64,000 nucleotides of DNA from Guyanagaster necrorhizus (lineage: Eukaryota; Basidiomycota; Agaricomycetes; Agaricales; Physalacriaceae). Below, one piece after another: positions 36,024-47,106 of this stretch. The DNA lies in contig NW_025064886.1 of NCBI RefSeq assembly GCF_019112545.1, positions 167,277 to 231,276 of the forward strand, written 5' to 3'. Numbering within the stretch: the first letter of the stretch is position 1; each line of letters opens with the position of its first letter. The notes beneath the pieces were generated by a model, which was given only the letters and a program-made list of their open reading frames with translations, was not told the origin of the DNA and did no database searches. The position numbers were made by a program, and so were the translations under genes.

Positions 36024-36352
36024 GTTTGTGTAAAGAAAGAAAGGAAGGCGATCATGATCTATGAATTCGTCTCACTGCAAGTGCGGCTCGGAGTTTCCGC
36101 GGACACAGCCCGTTCGCCCGATGGACGGATGAGTCCAAAAAACGTTGAACATTCATATTGAATCTTCTTCACCATGACCTGCGTCTGCTAATTGCCCACG
36201 GCCTAATCTCGTTACCCTATCTTCCTATCGTTCGACCTCGTCAAAACAAGGTCGAAAATCGTTTTTGATTGCTGCGGGTACTTTCCCCTGAAGACCTTCT
36301 GAATTTCTTAAATGCAAAGCGGCGCTTAATGGAAATATCTCACTGCCCCACG
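36024..36352. promoter_or_regulatory. divergent promoter, GH3 beta-glucosidase / MFS transporter
   Basis: 329 bases shared by two divergent starts, short enough for co-regulation. It includes GC-rich elements around 36085-36135. No named binding site can be assigned with confidence. Confidence 0.4.
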
Positions 36353-38317
36353 ATGTCGTCACACGAAGACAGTATTGACTCGAAAGAAGTTAAGGTCGAA
36401 GACCCAGTCGCTGTGGCAGATGAGCAGGCACTTTCACAATACACGTTCACGGAGACGAAAAAGATTCTACGAAGAGTGAGCACGCCATTAGCTCTCTTAT
36501 GCCTCTATGTTTGACCTCTTCCCCTTCAGATCGACTTACATCTCCTTCCTCTTCTCATGTTAGCATATTTACTCAAGGTTAGACTCTCGGTTGGCTCTTG
36601 CGTATGGTTTACTTATACATTCCTGGATAGAACCTGGATTCCAACATTGTCTCCTACGTTAAAACTATCAACACCGGTAAATCCACGAATATTCTTAAGC
36701 AACTTCACATGACTACGGACCAGTATGGTTACCTGTCTACTGTTTTCACGGTACGTTCACCCTTGCTGACGCCGTGATTCTCGTAATATTGATATAATTT
36801 ACCAAGTGTACTTTCCTGGCCTTTGAAGTTCCCTCAAACTTGATTCTGAAATGGTCGACACCTCGGCTGCACTTCTGTCGCATCATATTCTTCTGGTACG
36901 CCTTCCTCAAATTTTAAGATGAACTAGAGCTAAGCTTTCTACTGACAGGTCCGTGGCTGCATGCTGCCATGCTGCGGCGACAAACAAAGGCGGTCTTTAT
37001 GCTGCTCGCGCGTTTCTCGGTGTCTTTGAGGCCGGGCTTTTCCGTACGTCGCGTCGGACAGCTCCTGGAGATCGTAATGCTAACTACTATATCTCCCGCA
37101 TAGCCGGAATCCTCGTGCAAATGACATTCTGGTACCGCCCAGATGAGCTCGCTATCCGAATGGCCATGATCAATGTCCTCGGACAATTCAGTAATATACT
37201 AGATGCTTTGATTGCCTATGGCCTCGCGTATATCGATGGACGACACGGTCTGTCAGGTTGGCAGTGGGCTTTCATCATTGGTGAACAACGTTCTTTCTAG
37301 CATAGTTTTTGACTCCTATCTAACTCTATGACAAGTCGGCTGTATAGGCTTCGTGCTCACAGGCATCATTTTCTTATTTCTTCCCGATTACCCCGATTCT
37401 CCTCAGGGTCATAGACAGTTCCTCACTCCACAGGAAGGCAAGTTCATAGTCGATCGCCTTCCTCCCACCTCACCCCGCCAGTCTGATGCCAATTTCAACT
37501 GGGATGATGTCAAGGCCGCGTGCAAGGATCCGCTTCTTTATGGATTCAGCTTGATCATGCTTTGCCAACAGACCGGTATTGCGGGAGTAAGTTTTTATTT
37601 TCTCTTATGCTGTAGTCATATTAATCCCTCTTTTGTTATAGTACACCTTCTGGCTTCCCTCGATTATTGCAGGATATGGATTCACGACTACGACGAACGC
37701 CCAGCTGCTTAACATCCCTCCTGCCGCTATTTATATTATATCCGCTCTTGGATTTGCCTGTAAGTCATTCTTTTCTCACCTGGAATCCATGCTGACGACT
37801 TCAATCTCTAGGGATTTCTGACCATACTTTCAAAATACCCCGGCCTGTGTACATGCTTGTCTCTCTCGTCGTCCTTATCGGTACCTTTATTGGTCTCACC
37901 GTGTGTCGGAACAATGCAGGGCTGCTGACGCTCATCCTCCTTACCGCGATACCCTACGCAATATACCAGACGATGATATACCCATGGCGTTCCCAGAGCA
38001 CCAAAGGATCCGCATATGCCTCCTTTGCGTTCGCGTTCCAGAATAGCGTGGGCCAGATTGCAAGTATTTTTGCTGCCCAGATTTTTCAGTCCAAGTATGC
38101 GCCAAGATGTGAGTGTCATATATTCCTTTTCACAATGCTAGATCTGAATTGTCGTATAGATACCATCCCCTACATTGTGTGCATCATATTCTTTGCACTT
38201 GCATTGCTTGCAGTCCTCTTTACGTGGTATTTCAGTCATGATATAGAGAAGGAGAATAGACGACAGGCAAAAGAGAGGAGATTGGTGGGGAAGGTGGATA
38301 ACATCGTCGTCGTATAG
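36353..38317 (+). CDS. MFS transporter, allantoate permease (Dal5/ACS) type
   Basis: Proton-coupled uptake of an organic anion across the plasma membrane. ATG 36353 (MSSHEDSIDSKEVKVED) begins an acidic cytosolic N-terminus. Motifs through the introns: IDLHLLPLLMLAYLLKNLDS (TM1), KQLHMTTDQYGYLSTVFT, FLAFEVPSNLILKW, GLYAARAFLGVFEAGLFPG (spliced), FWYRPDELAIRMAMI, GWQWAFIIGG, FLFLPDYPDSP, a central loop with QEGKFIVDRLPP, GYTFWLPSIIAGYGF, NAQLLNIPPAAIYII, and LLTLILLTAIPYAIYQTMIY. The C-terminus is FSHDIEKENRRQAKERR, TAG at 38315-38317. About 12 TMs, usual length for the family. The Dal5/Tna1-like family moves allantoate, nicotinate, pantothenate or similar carboxylates. The substrate here is not determinable; the neighbouring beta-glucosidase hints only weakly at glycoside-derived acids. 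Confidence 0.88.
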
Positions 38318-38887
38318 ACATTGATGCGTTGTTAGGTTCTCTATTCTATCTTCAGAGGATTTTGTAGCGGATATTTCTGCGGTTACGGTGTGCCCATATT
38401 TGTGGTTTCACGTTTCTTCATTACTGCCACGCGTCTATCGAGGCAATATCTCTTCCTCTTCTTATTTTACTTAGAGCCATGTGTGAAGACTACGAAAATG
38501 TTAAATGCCCTCATGAGATGAATAATAGACCCGACGTGTCATTTGAGCTGTCGTAAGTACTTCTAAACTATCCGGATGCAGGTTTGCCTAGAAGCCGCAA
38601 CAGAGTTCGTCCGTCGACCCTTCCGTGGGACTGCAGACCTAGTTGTAAAGGCATCAGATCAATCCGCAAGTATATGACAAAAGACAGGATCGGCTGGGCG
38701 CGAGACAGGAATCAATCAAGACCTCGGTACCGAAGGAATTTCAGCATGAGTAGCACCCATTCCCAAAGCCGAACATAGCCAATTCAGTAATAGTAAATAC
38801 ACTAAGCTGAAAACGTCCGCTATTTAAGGAGAGTACAACAACATTCTTAATGCAATCAACTATCCAATATGAACTATCCTATATTCT
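38318..38887. other. convergent intergenic
   Basis: Between the MFS stop and the DUF6533 pseudogene end. No conserved frame seen. Confidence 0.5.
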
Positions 38888-40508
38888 CTACGTGGGGAAT
38901 TCCTCCGAGTCAGTCTCGTTATCATAGGAGTATTCGGGATTGCTGAACACTGGAATCTCCAGCTCGTGACTGATTTCCGCCTCGTACGTTGCCACACTCT
39001 GGTTCGAAAAAATGCCTACCCCAGCGGTTCGGTGAAGATTGAGCATGAGCCGGGATATCAACGTTACAGATACGCCGTGATACCAATGGGGTATATATTA
39101 ATTAACACGAGAAAAAAGGACGTGGACGGCCTTACCTACTGGTTCAAGAGGAAATACCACCTCTGAGCAAAGGCTTCATTATCAATGATCATGGCAGCAT
39201 CTGATAATGCAACAGAATGGAAGAGGTACCCCTGCTGGCTGTCCACCTATTAAACCAAATGTTATAGGTTTCAAAGAGGAAAGTGAACGTACATAGTAGG
39301 TGAGAATGTTGGAAAGCGTGGTTAGCGCCATAGCCCTAAATGGAGCCTGATCATCAGGAAGCGAAATTGTACATGGAAGGGAACCAACGCATAATAAATG
39401 GCTCCTGCCATTGCAGCGGCTTATCAGTTAACTAAGTCAGCCGTCAAAAGCGGCAAACGTGCCATCTCTAAAGATGAGATACAAAAGAGGTATCTTTTCT
39501 GATCTATTTATATATACCCTGTAAAAGGTGAGGGCGAAAAGCATTGAGTCGTAGATGAAAAGTGCCCCTTATGCAGATGCGACACCTGGCGGTAAGTTAA
39601 TAAGTACGTGTCCCCGCCAAGGGATAACATGGAGGTAGACTGACGGATAACTCTATGATGAGAAAAGAAAGTCGGTGATTATCCCGGCTAAACAAATGAA
39701 CCACAAATGCACGTTATGTGCGACAAATCGATATGACATCCGGATTCCTCCCATCGGTCGCTTTTCTGGTCGGTTAGAGACCACTTTGAACAGAAAAGAA
39801 AAATGAATAGGCGAGATCATCATCAAACGGGGATAGAACACACACAAGACACTCCAAAGAGTATCACTCCGCTCCCGAGCATGTACATTAATATTCTGAT
39901 GCTGCATGCATACAGTGCATAAATACGCATGGTTAACAGGGCTTCGCAGAGTCAGGAGAAGGGGTTCTAAACACGGGATGAAGAAAGGACTTGCCGCATA
40001 CGACGATTTGGTTAGCAGCGAGCAGAATTTGGCAATAAAGCGCGTAATTTTGCAGCTGCGCAAATCCGTCAATAGCTGTTATGGTGGCACGAATCAGAAA
40101 ACGGGATACCTCTAAACATGAGTCCTGATGAATAGTCCAAAGACAGGTGTGAACAGCTCACCGTTATTGATGATGTCGTAAATCCCAAGATCGTGACAGT
40201 TATGTTTCCGAAAAAAGCAAAGTATCGGTTGGCGAAAAATAAATAAGAACCCAGAGTCTTCGATTTATTCCAGAATAGACGTAGTTCATCATCTGCAGTC
40301 AGACCTGTGTAGCATGGCAACGGGGTAATAGCTATACCGATGGTTATCAGATGGTCCCAGTACAGAAACGCTGAAAATGCGACACACAGAGTGAGATTAT
40401 TTGAAGATACCCATGAAACAGTCTACAAGGATCGTCACTAGATCATACTGAACAGAGTGAACGGACTTACATTTGCCGAGCCTGCTCAGTGGAATCCTTG
40501 TCATCCAT
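38888..40508 (-). pseudogene. DUF6533 membrane-protein pseudogene (inverted paralogue of 41183-42828)
   Basis: Every exon of the neighbouring intact copy has a counterpart here: MDDKDSTEQARQM start at 40508, LFHGYLQIISL, FLYWDHLITIG, DDELRLFWNKSKTLGSYLFF, ANRYFAFFGNITVTILGFTT, LTMRIYALYACSIRILMYML, WSLTDQK..SGCHIDLSH, ALFIYDSMLFALTFYRVYIN, LLYLIFRDG, ALTTLSNILTYY and TLISRLMLNLHRTAGVGIFS, with a tail ending DSEEFPT. Two conserved codons are nonsense. In the AAWEALFIYD block the Trp codon TGG is TAA (about 39569). In LRGSLSSFAS the Phe codon TTT is TGA (about 39164). An alternative acceptor (TAAG) could skip the first stop but not the second. Inferred to be a relic; membrane function unknown. 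Confidence 0.68.
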
Positions 40509-41182
40509 GGGAGTGAGAGATTGAGTCATGCAGTTGTCTCTCAGACCCTTTTGACACCCAGATATTGTTGAACAGATGTGAATGTTTATACGTTAGCAAC
40601 ATTGACAGTTGGTGGATGACGAGACACTACTTAATACACCTGACGCTCAATACCGGCACGACTTCCCGAGCCACGTGGCCAACGTTCGACATGGTCAAAT
40701 TGAAATGACAGCTGGGTCCGATCTCAATTTGCACCCGAAGAAGTGCTGCTCCTCCCAAGATATATTATTTTTCTCTATGGGCCTCGATATAGAATCAGAT
40801 CCGTGGCGGAGCCGGGGCTGCTTAAAACGACTCACTGCAGGTAAATACGGAGCTGCGCCGTTTAGTTGTGTCAAACTTCTTTCTGGTGCGTTCCGGTAAG
40901 TTCTCACTAGAACCGCCCGCATAGCTAAGCTAATAAGCTCTTTGACATCCAGCGACGGATCGCACTTCTCGGCTATATGATACTACCTGGACTCACCTTC
41001 TACGGCTGAAGGCTGGACGCTTTCCCACTTTCTCCCCCCCCTTTCCCCCCCCCTCTTCGATCGGGGAGTTCAAGGATACTAGATACTAGCACTATCCCAT
41101 ACTTGTCAACACTCCTAACACGGCATCTCGATGCTTGGCGCCCCTGCTCGTTTGAATCATTTTCTTCCTGACTACTCACACT
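40509..41182. promoter_or_regulatory. head-to-head intergenic of the DUF6533 pair
   Basis: 674 bases between divergently oriented paralogues. It contains C-rich homopolymer tracts at about 41033-41053. Probably the duplicated promoters, now diverged; no gene seen. Confidence 0.35.
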
Positions 41183-42828
41183 ATGTCTGACATAGTGTCG
41201 TCCACTGAGGAAATGCACGTATTTATTTCCTTCTTCTGTGACTCAAGCACTAAGATACTTGATGTAGATTATTTCATAATTACCTGCACATGATTGCTAT
41301 GTGTACGTTCGATCGCGCTCCTTTGTGGTGGATATCACTGACGTTAATGACCAGCTTTCGTGTACTGGGATCATTTCGTTACCCTCGGTCCGTCTTTTTC
41401 CACTCTCGTTCGTTTGCAATATTCACTCGGCGCAGACACAGAGATTGAGTATCTATGGAAGCAGCCCCAAACACCCAGTGCCAGATTGTTCTTTCTGAAC
41501 AGATATCTCTCGTTTTTTGGGAACATATGTGTAACAGTGCTCGCGTTCACGACACTATCAGTGACGGTGCGCAACCCTTCTCCAGTGATTCAATCGACAG
41601 CTAATAAATTCACAGAGGTACGCTCAGCCGAGTTTCCTTGTCGGCTTAATGTTAACATCATCAACCCAATCAGCTGCCAACATTACAATCTGGTCCGCCA
41701 AGTGCTATTAATTATCAGTCAAGTTATTGTTTGCAGTCAGTGTGCCACACTTTCTCAGTTCAGTGCTCACGTTTCTTGCAGTCCTTTTAACGATGCGGAT
41801 ATACGCTATTTATGCTTGTAGCCTGCGTATTCTATTCTATATGGTGGCGAGCGCCATCATTCTTACCGGCGTTTCCTGCGTATGTGCTAGAATGTCTTGT
41901 CAAGAGGTCTGTTCTGATTCATGTCCAGTGGTCTCTCTCCGGTCAAAAACATGTCAACTTTAAGCCCTTATCCGGTTGTCACATTGGTTTGGATCGAGAT
42001 ACGTACGTCTCGCCGTCGGTCCGGTCCTTCATCGGCTAACTTGGACTTTTTAGCGCCATTCGTAAGCGGTTATGACTGCCCCTACTTGGACAGCGCATGA
42101 TTCTTCCCACAGGCATAGCAGCAGCGTGGGAGGCACTCTTCATATACGATACCATTCTTTTTTCCTTGACGCTCTTCAAAACATACAAAGAACGACGGAA
42201 CCATATTACGCCCGACATTCTGTCCCTCATCCTCCGAGATGGTGAGCAGTATTTCACTCAATATTTGCAACTCCTGATTCGGAGGCGGATTTGTCAGGCG
42301 GTATATACTTCGCGTAAGGCTGTCTGTCTTGTTAGGATTTCAACTTGAACCGTACAACTATTCCCGCAGTGTTATGGCCCTTGCTAATTTATCTAATATT
42401 CTTACATTTTACGTGCGTTTTTTTTTTTGCCTTCGCATGCCAATCACTTTTTGACTGGTTTATATTGCCTTTTCTGAATTAGTTAGCTCCGGTGAATAAC
42501 ACTTTCCTTGAGCATAATCCTTCTTATCCATTACTTGTTCCGTGGCAGCCGTTTCTCCGTGGCTCTCTATCATCCTTTGCCAGTTGGTATGTTCTTACAT
42601 GTCATCATCTACCAAGGCTAAAACGGTCTCAGTATTTCTGTGACAATGATGTCCCGACTCATGTTAAATCTGCATCAGACTGCAACTATTGGAATATTCT
42701 CAGCAGGCTTTCCCACTAATGACTTGACATTTCGAACAGTCGAGACTGCTACGGTACAATTCGATGATGATACAGAATTGCAAGATTTTCCATCAGAGTC
42801 ATCTTATCGACCTATGGACTGTATTTAG
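41183..42828 (+). CDS. DUF6533-family multi-pass membrane protein
   Basis: Intact partner of the inverted copy at 38.9-40.5 kb. The likely start ATG 41183 (MSDIVSSTEEMH) leads to LFHNYLHMIAM, then FVYWDHFVTLG, DTEIEYLWKQPQTPSA, RLFFLNRYLSFFGNICVTVL, VRQVLLIISQVIVC and LLTMRIYAIYACSLRILFYM. The loop WSLSGQKHVNF..LSGCHIGL follows, then GIAAAWEALFIYDTILFSLT, DILSLILRDG, VMALANLSNILTFY and PFLRGSLSSFAS, ending SVTMMSRLMLNLHQTATIGI and an acidic tail (FDDDTELQDFPSE), TAG at 42826-42828. About nine introns. Predicted seven-helix-like plasma-membrane protein of unknown role. The first splice is not phase-clean, so the extreme N-terminus is provisional. Confidence 0.75.
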
Positions 42829-42954
42829 ATTTCGCTTTGTTGTGTATAGATAGATTGTAATCGCCAAAGTGTAAGTGCTGAGACTCCCACGAAGGGCAGC
42901 AACATTACATGCTTCAACATCTCGTGCCTACGGCAACTGTATTGCAATAGCTAT

Positions 42955-43408
42955 TTACTTCTTACCAGCCTTCTTTGCTGCCGTCCTCGCCCGATTGATC
43001 TGCTTCTTCCAACCGTAGCACTGGTTGCAACCTTTGATAGCAGTCAGCCCAACCCAGTGGTAGCGAGAAGGAAAGTCTCTAACCTGTCAATGCATGCTTC
43101 TTGCACTGATAGACACCATCCTTGTTTATGGTGGCCGGGGGACATTCGATGCCCTCACGGTCAATAGGATCAAACTAGCATGAAAGCACTTTCAACAATA
43201 TGAATGGAAAACGGAGAAGAAGAATTACTCCAAAGAACGCATCATTCTCCTCCCTTCCATCGTACCCACAGACTGCACACTATGATCATCGTCAGACGAC
43301 CAAGGTAAGCGGGGAAGAAGATAAGCGACTAACCACTTCCTTGAAATGAGTACAGAAATACGCATCGTTAACTTCGATGGTAGCTGGGGTAGCGACGTCA
43401 GTGGACAT
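42955..43408 (-). CDS. small Cys-rich protein, probable zinc binder
   Basis: Four exons, about 100 aa. Start ATG 43408 gives MSTDVATPATIEVNDAYF, then CTHFKE, spliced to CAVCGYDGREENDAFFG, spliced to FDPIDREGIECPPATINKDG and VYQCKKHALTG. A last splice (G|GTTAGA...CAAAG) leads to CNQCYGWKKQINRARTAAKK, TAA at 42955-42957. Paired Cys/His elements (CTH, CAVC, IECPP, YQCKKH, CNQC) suggest one or two zinc sites, and the C-terminus is strongly basic, as in nucleic-acid or nuclear proteins. All joins keep frame. No named family recognised. Confidence 0.62.
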
Positions 43409-44480
43409 TGTGGAAGAGAGATCGTGTGCGTTCAATGGGATGGTGGTGGTATGGTTCCAAGAGTGGTTGGGTGGGAAAGAAGAGCATACTTCGTGGGGTC
43501 TTGGAGCTGTCTAGAGTCGAATGTGGGCCCGCAGGTAAAGCATCATATGACCAGCTCTCGTGGCCAAATATTCCAGGAGGGGCTGGGTCTTCTGAGTTTC
43601 GCTGTGCACTTTCTAGGTCTCGTGGCTGGATGAGATCCTTGAAAGTTACGTACTGTGAACCTCGAAAATGGGCGCTACATCAACGTGTTGTCGAATTCGT
43701 TGAAGTTTAGCAGGGAATTCTGTACCCGCTAAGTCCGATCTCGCTGAAACTTCTCGCTCACATGTTCCCTGGATCAGGTCAAGTGTTTACCTGTGCTCGT
43801 ATACAGCCGAGTTGACCAATACAACCGTTTTTACGTTTGAATTTCAGCCTTCCAGTACCAAAACTGTCACGAGCATGGAATCCATGGCTTGGGTACGCGG
43901 CGATCATGTGACCTTGTATCGGCCAGTAACTTGTAAAAATTAAAGTTCTCGCCGGTGTTGTCACTTCCAGTAGTTTCGACTCCTATACCATGGATGTCGT
44001 CCGACATACTTGGTAATTGGTAACTGGTGCAGTAGCTTCAGCTATCGCCATTTTCACCAAAACTCATCTACGACGCTAACTTCCATGGGAAATACCGGGG
44101 AAGATGAAGTCAAAATCCGGCTTTTTGGTATCCTGTGATCGCTGACTCGCTGACGGGCAACATCATCTACTAACTCCAGCTAACCCCTTTTTTCAGACCC
44201 CTAAGTGATCGATTCGCTTAGGCGGTTTACCTTCAAGTTTGGCGACAAGACAGAAGACTCCTGGAGCTGGATATGTACTCACTGTAATGCATGCGTTCAT
44301 TATAGCTTTGAATCACTTTGACATAGGATTATACGTTCCGCCGACCTTCATTCCCGAAGATCCGGAGGCAATCCAATCACAAGGTTAGGATGATAAAGAC
44401 CGGGAATTCAAGCTACACTCAACGCGTACCTGACATGAGTGTGTATAAATGCTAGAAATACTTGCCTTACTCAACTACTC
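43409..44480. other. intergenic, no gene seen
   Basis: Upstream regions of two divergent loci: the Cys-rich gene and the decayed SDR. No conserved frame. TATAAATG at about 44444 may be a TATA-like element of the SDR copy. Confidence 0.4.
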
Positions 44481-45523
44481 ATGGCTTCTACCAAGGGCGT
44501 CGCTTTAATCACTGGTTCCTCACAAAGACTGGGAAGAGCTATCGCAGATGATGGGTTCGATATCTCTATCAATGACAGCGATCTAGCCTTGAAAACTACA
44601 GACCTTCACGTCCTCGCCGCCGAAATCGCCGCGAAAGGACGGAGATCGTGTGTCGTACCAGGAGACGTTTCTGTTGAAGTCGATGTCATAAACATAATAG
44701 ACCACACTGTTCAGGAATTGAGAGTATTGAACGTCGTTAGTGACAGAATTTCTACGTAGGCATCGATTATGGCACTCACTATTCCGTGATGTAGATGGTG
44801 GCTGCTGGCGTTTGTATTCCGCGTAGTATCGCTATGAACCCACCTCTGTGTCACTTAGACGATCTTTACACTCGCTTAGCCTCCACAGAGGATTGGAACC
44901 ACACCTTTACGGTAAGCGGACGGGGAACTTTCCTCTGCTACAAGGATGCCGCGAAACAGATGATCAAACAAGGTCTGTTTATCCATTAAATTCTACTTCA
45001 ACAGCTGATGTACGTGCACCAGGTTACAGCAATATAACAGCTTAGTGCTCCAAAGGTGCCATCCGCCTCTTTACACAAAGTGCTGGTTCATTGGTTTCCT
45101 TATCCAGGTGCATAGCGTAAGTACTGATAATTTCCATCTCAAAAACGTTGAATATGTTTCTGCAAGGCCCGACTTGCACCAATATGCGTGCATTGTCGAA
45201 AAATCTTTTGACCATGGTCTGATATTCCACTGCTTCAGTTAGTGACCTTGGTAAATCTACAGGAGACGAACTGGCGTTTTACGATTCGGTCGGTCAGCGT
45301 TCTCTTCAGTCGGGTCGCACTGATTAACAGTAATTTTGATAGCACATTGCCATGAGTCCGATGGGGCAGCTCCTAGAGCCTACTGACATTGCCAGCATCG
45401 TATCCTATCTCGCCTCCAGCGAAGAACGTCTTGTGACAGGTAAGTGATAACGCCGTATCAGATGGAAACTCTCTGGGGAACTGATGTGCAGATCAAAGCG
45501 TGAGTCAAAGCCTCGATCAGTAG
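44481..45523 (+). pseudogene. short-chain dehydrogenase/reductase pseudogene, copy 1
   Basis: ATG 44481 gives MASTKGVALITGSSQRLGRA, a Rossmann start in which the central Gly of TGxxxGxG is Arg, and about four residues are missing before DDGFDISIND. Later blocks are GRRSCVVPGDVSVEVDV, MVAAGVCIP (Asn of the NAG motif lost), TFLCYKDAAKQMIKQG, GYSNITA, a TAG stop, CSKGAIRLFTQSA, and PMGQLLEPTDIASIVSYLAS. The stop sits exactly where the catalytic Tyr of YxxxK should be (about 45042-45044). The segment with the catalytic Ser, present in copy 2 as GGRIIGASS, is absent. Three independent lesions in catalytic or cofactor sites argue for a dead gene that once encoded a classical NAD(P)-dependent SDR. 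Confidence 0.75.
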
Positions 45524-45654
45524 ATGGACACGGCTCATGCCTATCACGGATAGATGTCTGTTAACTCCAGTTTGTTTTTTAAAGCTGTTTTGACGTAGTC
45601 TCATAGTAAGATCATGCTATGTAATAAAGTCAACGGCGATGATACATGTATATC

Positions 45655-46705
45655 TCAAACTTTCACTTCATTGTCTCTGTCCTGCTCAGCGGAAGCTATT
45701 TGCAAGTGGTGAGAAATACCGTCCGAAATTACCCCTACGTCAGTAACGACGTTGATCTAGAATGCACCATGAGAAACTTTCATGTAGACTGCGGGTTTTA
45801 AAGAGAACGCAAATCTCACCATATCAAAGCCTTCCCGAGACCGTTTCGCAGCTTGCTCTCCTGATGTGCAATATATAGCACTACAGGCCATCCAAATGAG
45901 CGTAGTGGAGGATGTTCGAGCAAGGTTAACTGACCACTTCTTTCCTTCCGAATGAGCTACACGAAGTATTTCCTTAATTACATTCTCAACACTTGGATGT
46001 GGATCCGGCGACGGTGGCGGATAGCCAAGAGATATAGACAGATCGTATGGACCAATAAACAGCACATCTACAAGTCGTCAGTCCGCACCGCGAAGTAGAT
46101 GGAGTTAACGCTACCAATCCCGTCGACAGCGGCTATGTCTTTCATATTCTCCACCCCTTCCTTGGTTTCGATTTGAACCATAACAGTAACCTCTTTATTC
46201 GCCAACTCAAGATACTGTGGGACCGATACACCCCACGTCCCATGGGTGAAGGGGTTCCCAAATCCACGCCTTCCGGCGGGAGGAAATCGGCTGTCCATCA
46301 CGATTTCCTTGGCCTTCTCTGCTGAAGACACCTAAACCGTTGCCTCATTGTACTTAGAACGTAAGCACCTAAGAAGTGACAGAATACCATGGGAACCAAA
46401 ACTCCGTGGGCTCCTGCGTCGAGGGCATACTTGATTTGCCAACTGGTACTCGAACTAATCCCAGTGGCAGGAACTCGCACCAAAGCACTAGGAGGTCCAT
46501 TTCCTGCAGAATGTATGGCCGCAACGCTCTCGGAGACACCAGGATGAAGTGGCACTTGGCCATGCTCGCAGTCTATCATTACCCATGAAAGTCGGATGCT
46601 AGCTTGAGCTACCGTTCGGGCATGAAAGTAGCCAGGGAGGGATATCCAAGTGCCAAAAGCCGTTCTGTTTGACCTGAAAGCTTCACGAAGAGCGTGGGTC
46701 GTCAT
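45655..46705 (-). CDS. HpcH/HpaI-family aldolase
   Basis: Class II, metal-dependent retro-aldol cleavage of 2-keto-3-deoxy acids to pyruvate plus an aldehyde, probably in sugar-acid or aromatic catabolism. ATG 46705 starts MTTHALREAFRSNRTAFGTW. Then come SWVMIDCEHGQVPL (the DxEHG motif), ALVRVPATGISSS, YALDAGAHGVLVPMV, and spliced RFPPAGRRGFGNPF. The metal ligands are VMVQIETKEGVEN (Glu) and VLFIGPYDLSISLG (Asp). After two more introns, EQAAKRSREGFDM joins INVVTDVGVISDGISHHLQ and ends at TGA 45655-45657. About 270 aa, normal for the family, with the metal-ligand motifs intact. It sits between two decayed SDR copies, which suggests a former dehydrogenase-aldolase module. Confidence 0.85.
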
Positions 46706-47106
46706 GACAGTTGGGGGGAAACCTCTAATTAGGTAACAGAAGTTACGAAGTATATTTTTAAACCGTAAGGACAATCAGACCTCGAAACTGAGGCTCTAGG
46801 GAGCTTGCCTATTAAAGTCTTACCAGAAAACCACGAAGAAGGACGTCCAATTGAAGACCTATATAGCGGAGATAGAAAAATCTCGAAGGCCGGCACCGAT
46901 CAAGGGTTTTGCAGCGCTGATCGATCGACACTCACTGATCCCGCGGGAATAGATTGGATTCACTAGCTAACTGGAGGTTGAAGCTAAGATAACTCTCACA
47001 ACCCAACTTTATAACAATACAACTGGAATGGAAAGTACTATCAATAAGCTCGGATGGTTCACTGTGGTGCAAATAAGTTAACTAACCTGTATACTACTAT
47101 CCTCAT
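46706..47106. other. promoter of the aldolase and 3' flank of SDR copy 2
   Basis: About 400 bases, no ORF of note. Confidence 0.4.
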
